From positions 62,001-126,000 of the forward strand of contig JADNRV010000067.1 in the NCBI GenBank assembly GCA_015499995.1: 64,000 bases of DNA, in the 5' to 3' direction. Positions within the stretch are counted from its first letter, which is position 1. Every line of letters begins with the position of its first letter. A program made the position numbers and the translations under genes. Source of the stretch: Flammula alnicola (taxonomy: Eukaryota > Basidiomycota > Agaricomycetes > Agaricales > Strophariaceae). The notes under the pieces were generated by a model. The model was not told the origin of the DNA, did no database searches, and saw only the letters and a program-made list of their open reading frames with translations. This document shows positions 58,005-64,000 of this stretch, one piece after another.

Positions 58005-60188
58005 TCAGAATTTCCTCGAGAACACTCTACGAAGTTCATCTGCGGCGTCTGAATTGTTTTGCAACGTTCCAGCTGGAGAAAAATACGGTAAGTACCCCCT
58101 ATGTTCAATTAAAATGGGATGTTGCCTACTTTTATACATTGTCGATAACTCACTCCCTGACGTGGTCCTATACCACAAATACCCGGATTTCATCCAGTCA
58201 CAAAGCCACAACCGCTCCAGCAGCGGAAGTCGTGTAGTAAGTTCGGCTTGGACCTTTCTATGTTTACAATTCACATCCACGGAATCACTAGCGGTCCAGT
58301 CGAAAGACAAAGACCGCAATTGGGATGGCAATGAGAGTTTGAGAACGTCATCCAAGAATGTCTTTGGGAGTTGAATAAAGGGCTTTTCAGTTGACAATAA
58401 TTTGGACATACCTCTTTGGTAACATTCTGTCCCCGGAATGTCAGTTTGAATTGTAGGGACAATTCTAAGTCTCGCAAATTTGGAAGCAAGACAAACAGCT
58501 TTGCGAGATCATCGCACTCGATTGAGATGAACTCAGTGGAAAACTCGGTGACGTTTGTTAACTGGAATGAGTGAGCAGGCAAGGACAAACTCTGCAAGCA
58601 AACAGAGAAAGGTTCCCCGATTCTACCAAGAGTGTCAAGTTGCAGCCTGTGTAAAGCCGAATGCCCTGGAGATCGAGGCAGAATCACATGAAGGAGCTCG
58701 TGAGGGCCGTGATAATCCTCAAGGTCGGGCGTCGACGATTCGAAAGGAGACTTTAAACCTTCAGCAACCCGCTTTCCCCCTTCGCCTGGTATTGACCCAA
58801 AGAGAGGAAGTTGAAGGTGCCGGAGTGCCGGCGTCTTGGAGAGAAGCAGTGGGATACACGCGAGCATTTGCTCGGACATAACAGCTATCTCTAGGGTGGA
58901 GAGCGACTTGAAAGGGCCTGCGGAAAGGATGTCCTGGAAGAATAGAGTTGATGCACGAGCTGGGCCTACCCGAACGAACTCAAGGCTGTCCGGATCCAAC
59001 ATGGCTAACCAGCGGTCGACGCCTACCGTTGCTAGCTCATCAGGCATCGCCATATGCCAGAATTTAAAGGTACTAAGACGTAGGGATCTACCGACCATGG
59101 CGGACGAGAGTAAGTTGCAGCCACCGAGGTCCATGTCTCGTAAATTGGGTAATTGGGATAGCTGGTGCAGCGCGAAGGCGTCTATTTCGGTGGAGGTACA
59201 CACAAAACTCTGAGTGTTCGTGAACCTGGGAACGGCCTCGTAGAACTTGCGAACCAGGAAGTCAAGATCGTCCGGCGTTTCAACCGGCAGTTTCGGGGTG
59301 TATTTATTACTTGGCAGCCGGGGACGTAGGTCAAGATGGCGCACATAGTTTGCGATTCGATTGCAACTGTAAAAATCCAAGCATTGGACTGCATGGGACG
59401 TTTGAATAGGTGGAAGCGGGGACCACTCAGACCTTTTCCAGTGTTCCCTGGAATGTCCTTCTATGGCGAAAGGGTGGAAGATAAGGGTGCGATAAATGAG
59501 GGGCAGTGAAATTCCGCGAAACGCTTGACATGTCAAAAAAAATCGAACAATGTGGCCTGAGGAAGGTGCTGCATGATTTGGTCAAGTATATTGAGCCAGA
59601 TATGAGTCGGTAGGACATCTAGCGCTGAGTGAGAAGCCGAGGGTGGGTGAATCGGGTGGTCCTTTGGCGCGTCAATATGCATTTTGACAACAAGGAGAAG
59701 TTGGAAACCAAATGGAAAAAAGTCGTAAGCAGTCTTGTCTAAACAATGAACCGCGGCTTACCTGAACATTTCCATGAGGAGTAGGACCCTATAGGAGGAA
59801 TACGATTAAGGATAAATCAAAGTCCTAACTTCGATGGTACTTACCGTCTGGAAATCACCAGGAGGACCAACGGTGCTAGTCTCCGTGCGGTTCTTGAGCG
59901 CCAAAACGGGGCTTGCGCCTATGATACTTCTCGGGAATCTGGCGGTGGCGAGGTATATCGGGTCCTGACTTGGCGCACAGGTCAATATCTGGCTCATTTC
60001 ATATCAGTACCATTTTTATTTACCACAACTATTACTCACCGCCTGAATTTCTGCTTCTTCGTCGGTCATATCCTCGTCTTGTGGCTTGACTTGTTGCCTT
60101 TCCTTTCCCTTTCCAACTGTTTCTGCTCAATAGAGTGCATTTTGAAACAGACAGTGCTCTCTAGTGACTTACGTTCTCCTTCTCTCAT
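58005..60188 (-). CDS. F-box/LRR protein with a frameshift; possibly fused to upstream exons
   Basis: Downstream exons: 58005..58361 and 58412..59535 (50-bp GTATGT..AAAG intron), preceded by an exon starting at 59682 (ATG, MHIDAPKDHPIHPPSASH) or spliced in at 59661. The F-box reads DVLPTHIWLNILDQIMQHLP to LTCQAFRGISLPLIYRTLI. Leu-rich segments follow (LSQLPNLRDMDLGGCNLL, LPNLRDLELSLQ). Between the F-box halves, 8 T at 59535-59542 give a stop, where 9 would keep the frame, so this is a real frameshift or a homopolymer sequencing error. Upstream exons 60173..60188, 60040..60122, 59845..59988 and 59762..59788 (MREGE, ILTCAPSQDPIYLATARFPR, GPTPHGNVQ) splice in phase to 59661 through a 100-bp intron, so they may be the 5' part of this gene or a separate small gene. 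Confidence 0.5.
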
Positions 60189-60255
60189 AATGCTGACAGC
60201 ACCGAGATTGGCTGGAGCAGCAGTGGTTTGGATTTGATGCGTATAAATAACAGAA

Positions 60256-60774
60256 CTATTTGAGCCTCTGCCTCCGTCTTCCTAGTAGCATACTCGTTTG
60301 GCGGTCTGGAACGTGGCTGCTTGCAGGGGGGATGACTGCAGCGTTGCTTGCACCGTGGGATTGAACGCTTTCTATGTCTTCTAACCGCCTGGCGAGCTGT
60401 ACTACTTGTCGTTCTGCTTTTTCTGCGCGTGCTATTACTGCGTGGATGGACCTGAGTTGCTGAGCGATCTGCTGCTCCCTTCGTTCCAACTCTCTAAACT
60501 TTAAGAGGTTAGTTGACAGATTAGACACGTCTAAACAAGCTAAAGAACATACCTTTTCCATCATCACGACTGGCGAAATTTCTGAAGGCCAGGCCATAGG
60601 AGGGACTGGAGCCGGGGGTGGGTGAATTGAGTGGTCCTTCGGCGCGTCAATATGTATTTTGACAACAAGAAAAGGTTGGAAACCATAACTTACCGAGTTC
60701 ATTACAACGTCTTGCTCTCCCATATCGGAGGCCATCGGATTGTTGCTAGAATTCGGCAGTGGTATGAAGCTCAT
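60256..60774 (-). CDS. 135-aa protein with coiled coil, three exons
   Basis: Model: complement(60256..60498, 60553..60636, 60694..60774), GT..AG introns of 57 and 54 bp. The N-terminus (MSFIPLPNSSNNPMASDMGE) and Pro-rich middle (DHSIHPPPAPVPPMAWPSEI) are disordered. Residues of about 55-105 (ELERREQQIAQQLRSIHAVI, then LARRLEDIESV) form a coiled coil. Intron 1 and the next exon are homologous to 59650-59710 in the F-box gene, so the two genes share a duplicated intron-exon cassette. The function is unknown. Confidence 0.6.
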   Translation of the reverse strand: MSFIPLPNSSNNPMASDMGEQDVVMNSVSYGFQPFLVVKIHIDAPKDHSIHPPPAPVPPMAWPSEISPVVMMEKVCSLACLDVSNLSTNLLKFRELERREQQIAQQLRSIHAVIARAEKAERQVVQLARRLEDIESVQSHGASNAAVIPPASSHVPDRQTSMLLGRRRQRLK

Positions 60775-60830
60775 CGAGAGACACGTTTGGTCGTTGCAGC
60801 TTTCCTTCAGTCCTACTTATAATTTTGCGA

Positions 60831-62095
60831 GGAGTGGCCACAGCCACGCTATTCTGTCTTCCCTGCCAATAAGTTTCTTTCCGACTGAACAATCCGCCAC
60901 TTGACTCACATAGGTTCCACGAACGCGAATATTGAGAATTGCAGGCCTAAGACATCCCGGACTGGGTTAGAAATGGGCCCTGGAGATTCGGCAGGCCATG
61001 ACTCACATTCTGGATAGAGTACGTCAAACCACTTCAACTTCCAATCATTTTATCCAAGTGGGGTGTGAAAATGAAGGTGAAAATATGTGACTCGGCGTCA
61101 AGTTTCAGTTATCGTCAGACTCAAAATTGAGTGTTGACAAAAAATCCCCTGCGAGGCCGCATGCGAGCAATTTCCCAGGGACCTTGTGCCTATTCACAAG
61201 CTAAATACGCTCGAGTCGCAAATACCAACCAGGCTGACAAAAAGAAAAGAGCATGACAAACCAAAAAGTCCCTGTATTCGTTCAGTGGTGAGGTCACCAC
61301 AAGCATTGAGTCCAACCGAGTCAGCCTCAGATGGTGTGAAAGAGAAGAAGCAACTACGTGACGCAGCATTAGAAATGGAATAGGAGGCTGAATAGGAGGC
61401 TAACTAGAACATTGGAAATGACTGAGAGGATGGCTAGTATTTAGGAAGAGACTAGACGCGCGGTAAAGAGAGTGATCAAGGAGGCTAACTAAGAACGATA
61501 AAAATAGAATCCGGGGCGGAATAGCTGAGAAGAAGCAACTACGTGACGCAGCATGAGTACTGAGTATTGATAGAATCCCCTGCAACGCAAGTGATGACCA
61601 TCATGTTGCGCGCAAAAAGAAAGAGACTTGAAAGAGACTTGAAAGATCAAAAAATTCGTTCAAGGGTAAATTTGCTAGAAGCATTCGGTGGTGATTGGCC
61701 TGTGGCAGTGGGATAGCGCGAAAATGAATGACTCAGCGTCAACTGTCGTCGCACCACAAGTTCAGTGTCGAATGTTGCCCCGGGGCGAGACCCTGTGCCA
61801 TCAGGATTGAGTATCGGTAGATGCAAGTCTCAATATGCACAAAAAGGAGTGATCTCATTAATGCCGGCATTCATTCAATGGTCAAGTCACTACAATAAGA
61901 GGAGACAGGAAAAATCTCATCAAGTCGAGTCAGCCTCTGCTCGTCCGTAAGATGGTGTGAAAATGACGATGCAAATACGCATCGACTTAGTGTCAAATAT
62001 CGTCCAACTGCAAGTTCAGCGCTGATGAAGAAATGTCTTTTAAGGTGCGGCAAGCCAACGATGTGTTGCCTCAGGCCTAAGTTCAACCCACAAAC
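60831..62095. other. Repeat-derived intergenic region
   Basis: 60860-61030 is a diverged copy of the sequence at 50860-51040 (end region of A'). 61070-61370 and 61700-62030 are two diverged copies of one unit (CTCGGCGTCAAGTTTCAG / CTCAGCGTCAACTGTC, each followed by a CAGCCTC..GATGGTGTGAAA end). AGAAGAAGCAACTACGTGAC is repeated at about 61346 and 61528. No gene is supported. Confidence 0.5.
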
Positions 62096-62677
62096 ATGCC
62101 TTACTCTCGCACCCGCATCACTCCTTGCTATGGCGTAAGGACAAGTGACACCAACAGACTTGATGTTGACATTTACATTTGCACAGGCCCGCTATTTTCC
62201 TGTACGCGCTGTACTTTATGGAGCAGCATCAACAAGACCCAGCCTGCTGCCTATCCAGACGCGAATTACCTCGCATCAACGCAGTCCCCTCGTTGAAGAG
62301 GCCTTATCCGGGAGCATCCAGCCACGAATTCACGACACAATCGTCACCATTCGCAGGGGACGTCGCCAACACCGGTTTCAGATATTCGTGAAAAATCACA
62401 AATACCTTCCGACCAACGCCGCTGTTCTTGCGCTGATGGGTAGGCAGTGGCATGGGGACATCTTGGTGATGCGGATGGGGTATGCGACCAACGGAGTGGT
62501 CAATATACGCAGCGGCGACCAGCGCCTCATCGAGTACGCTCTCCAAAGGTATAGGCTCAACAGAGTTGAATTGAGCCTGCGGCTAACTCGCTTCCACACA
62601 GGTTCCTTCAGGTCGTGCGGCAGGGTAGAAGACTGGTAATTCCGCACGATCCAAGCAAACTTGAATTTCATTATTAA
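62096..62677 (+). CDS. 158-aa protein of unknown function, three exons
   Basis: Model: 62096..62134, 62187..62548, 62602..62677. Both introns (52 and 53 bp) have GTAAGG/GTATAG donors and CACAG acceptors, and the frame is preserved. The start is MPYSRTRITPC. The body includes YFPVRAVLYGAASTRPSL, TNAAVLALMGRQWHGDILVM and SGDQRLIEYALQRFLQVV. The pattern resembles a hypothetical Agaricales family with a DILVMR/NVVVLR-type strand, with no known role. No signal peptide or membrane segment. Confidence 0.6.
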
Positions 62678-63525
62678 AGTAGGTATTGAATATTGAACGG
62701 GGCTGTAGAGCGTCGAGGCGACCAAGGCGTTTCGTAACATAGTCGTTCTCGGTTGAGGCCGAGCCTCGGAAGCAGGCCAGCTCCTGTCCGGCATGCAATC
62801 TCATTCTTAATTCAATATTGGGGGCCTATTATTTCCTTTCGTGATGCTACTGTCTTCTTGAGACTTTCCTGTCGTAGAATAAAGGATGCAGAGGTGCTGC
62901 AAGGGGCTATCCCGGTGCAACACGAAGCTGGAAATAGCTTAGGAAAGACGAGTTTGAATTGAGTGAGCAAATACATCGACCTAGAAAAAGCAGAGTATAT
63001 AAGCAAGTGTTGCAGAGGGCTATCCTGGTGTGAAGACAATAACGAAGAGTGATAAAGGCGAGCTGGAAATGGCGATGGCGACGGAGAAACGAAATTTGGA
63101 ATGAGACTAAGCAGCGCACTGACCCAAACGAACACAAGATAGAGCTTTGCGGCGGGCATCCCCGGCGCTGATAATAGTCCGTAAACACACGAGGGGCTAT
63201 CCCTTGAAGGTCGAGATCGACTTGAAAAAGCGACGGAAACCCGCCGAGCCCGCTGTTTAGGCCAAACGAGCCGAATGTCACGGCTCAAGAGGAGGTTATT
63301 CAGCTCTAAGCTTCATGAGCTTTGCGCATCAGGGTATTAAAAGAAGCACGACTTACAAACGGTGTACCTCTACAACATCCTCTCCAACTTCGAGCGTACG
63401 GTGCACTCGGTGGCACTGGGGAGGGATTCTGTAGACCAAAGGAAATTTTCTCGTCAGAAAACAGTAAGAACAGCGGCCGCTTAGCCTACCCTAGTTCACG
63501 GTTGAATGAGTATTGAAGCGACAGT
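62678..63525. other. Non-coding stretch with dispersed motif copies
   Basis: GTGCTGCAAGGGGCTATCCC (62895), GTTGCAGAGGGCTATCCTGG (63009) and GAGGGGCTATCCCTTGAAGG (63190) are members of the GGGCTATCCC motif family found in the A-family repeats. They are set in sequence weakly similar to 37600-37900. No gene was recognised. Confidence 0.5.
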
Positions 63526-63761
63526 GGGCGACGACGGTGGTGATGGGACGATTCAAGGCCCGAAAAGGATCCCAATGTATCAAGTACTAGAGAGATCGTT
63601 TGTCGGTGGACGACAGCGGTGGGTGGCTGTAAAAGATGAAAACGGTAAGTACCTTCGCCGACGCCAAATGACGGGACAAAAAGGGACTTACGGGGTGGGT
63701 GTAACGGTGGGTGGGGACTTGGAGGAGAAAGGTCAGTGACAGTCGATTCAAAGGCGTAGTT
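63526..63761 (+). repeat. R1 repeat with tail
   Basis: One R1 unit (ACGATTCAAGGCCCGAAAAG, ATGTATCAAGTACTAGAGA, GTCGGTGGACGACAGCGG) and the R1 tail up to GGCGTAGTT. It is inverted and near-identical to 38638-38812, including the point of retroposon insertion. Confidence 0.85.
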
Positions 63762-64000
63762 TAATCCAGGGCCTATGCCGTGACCGGTACCTTAACTGCT
63801 TATATGGACCAGACGCATCGGACCACGACCGCATTAGTCAAGTCGTATTAAAAATAAACTAGACACCCGCTCCGTTTGTAGTATATCAATTAGGAGTTCT
63901 CGGTCATACACGCATAGATACTTACTTGTACATTCGCCCACAGTCCGTGCTGTACTAGATTACGCAAGACTATAAACCGATTGCAAAAAAAAAAAAAAAA
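63762..64000 (+). mobile_element. Poly(A) retroposon, second copy, cut by the window end
   Basis: The body TAATCCAGGGCCTATGCCGT to AACCGATTGC is followed by 16 A at the window edge. The sequence is the same as the reverse complement of 38397-38637, with the same GGCGTAGTT at its left border. The second target-site copy lies outside the window. Confidence 0.8.

Overview
The window looks like a gene-poor, repeat-rich stretch of a nuclear chromosome from a mushroom-forming basidiomycete (Agaricomycetes, probably Agaricales). Evidence: many introns of about 45-65 bp with GT..AG ends, several protein families restricted to Agaricomycetes, F-box/LRR and kinase-like expansions, and a decayed Ty1/copia element. 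No rRNA, tRNA or CRISPR array was recognised. Exon borders below were worked out by hand from splice sites and frame.

Layout. 0.5-7.0 kb: two large minus-strand genes, a 1,085-aa member of an Agaricomycete family of unknown function and a 973-aa coiled-coil, transposase-like protein. 7.6-8.1 kb: repeat R1 in tandem. 8.4-10.3 kb: nine-exon WD40 protein with a C-terminal membrane helix (minus). 11.2-11.9 kb: small conserved gene, with a broken second copy at 45.8-46.5 kb. 12.3-13.8 kb: first copy of a large composite repeat family (here the A family). 15.1-16.2 kb: five-exon 301-aa gene (minus). 17.1-20.8 kb: composite repeat A. 20.8-24.1 kb: copia element cut off before its reverse transcriptase and split by a MITE. 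24.9-28.6 kb: 1,236-aa paralogue of the first gene. 28.8-30.1 kb: segment B with clathrin heavy chain fragments. 30.1-31.0 and 36.5-38.4 kb: more A-family pieces. 32.6-34.1 kb: F-box gene. 35.3-36.3 kb: relics of a transcription factor and of an MT-A70 methyltransferase. 38.4-38.8 kb: R1 carrying a poly(A) retroposon. 39.9-40.1 kb: 75-aa MYND-finger protein. 43.2-45.4 kb: intact kinase-like gene. 46.7-48.5 kb: internally deleted pseudogene. 48.7-50.6 kb: inactivated kinase paralogue. 50.8-54.5 kb: A', the near-identical inverted copy of A. 55.8-57.2 kb: B', the inverted copy of B, continuing into more clathrin fragments to 57.7 kb. 58.0-60.8 kb: F-box/LRR gene with a frameshift and a small coiled-coil gene. 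62.1-62.7 kb: 158-aa gene. 63.5-64.0 kb: R1 plus the same poly(A) retroposon, inverted relative to 38.4 kb.

The genes form no evident pathway. The organising feature is duplication: three long inverted pairs (A/A', B/B', and the R1-retroposon pair) and several paralogous gene pairs in which one copy is intact and the other broken. The A and B segments carry intron-containing fragments of conserved housekeeping genes (Hsp110/SSE1 in A, clathrin heavy chain in B), consistent with a gene-fragment-capturing composite element whose termini I could not identify.
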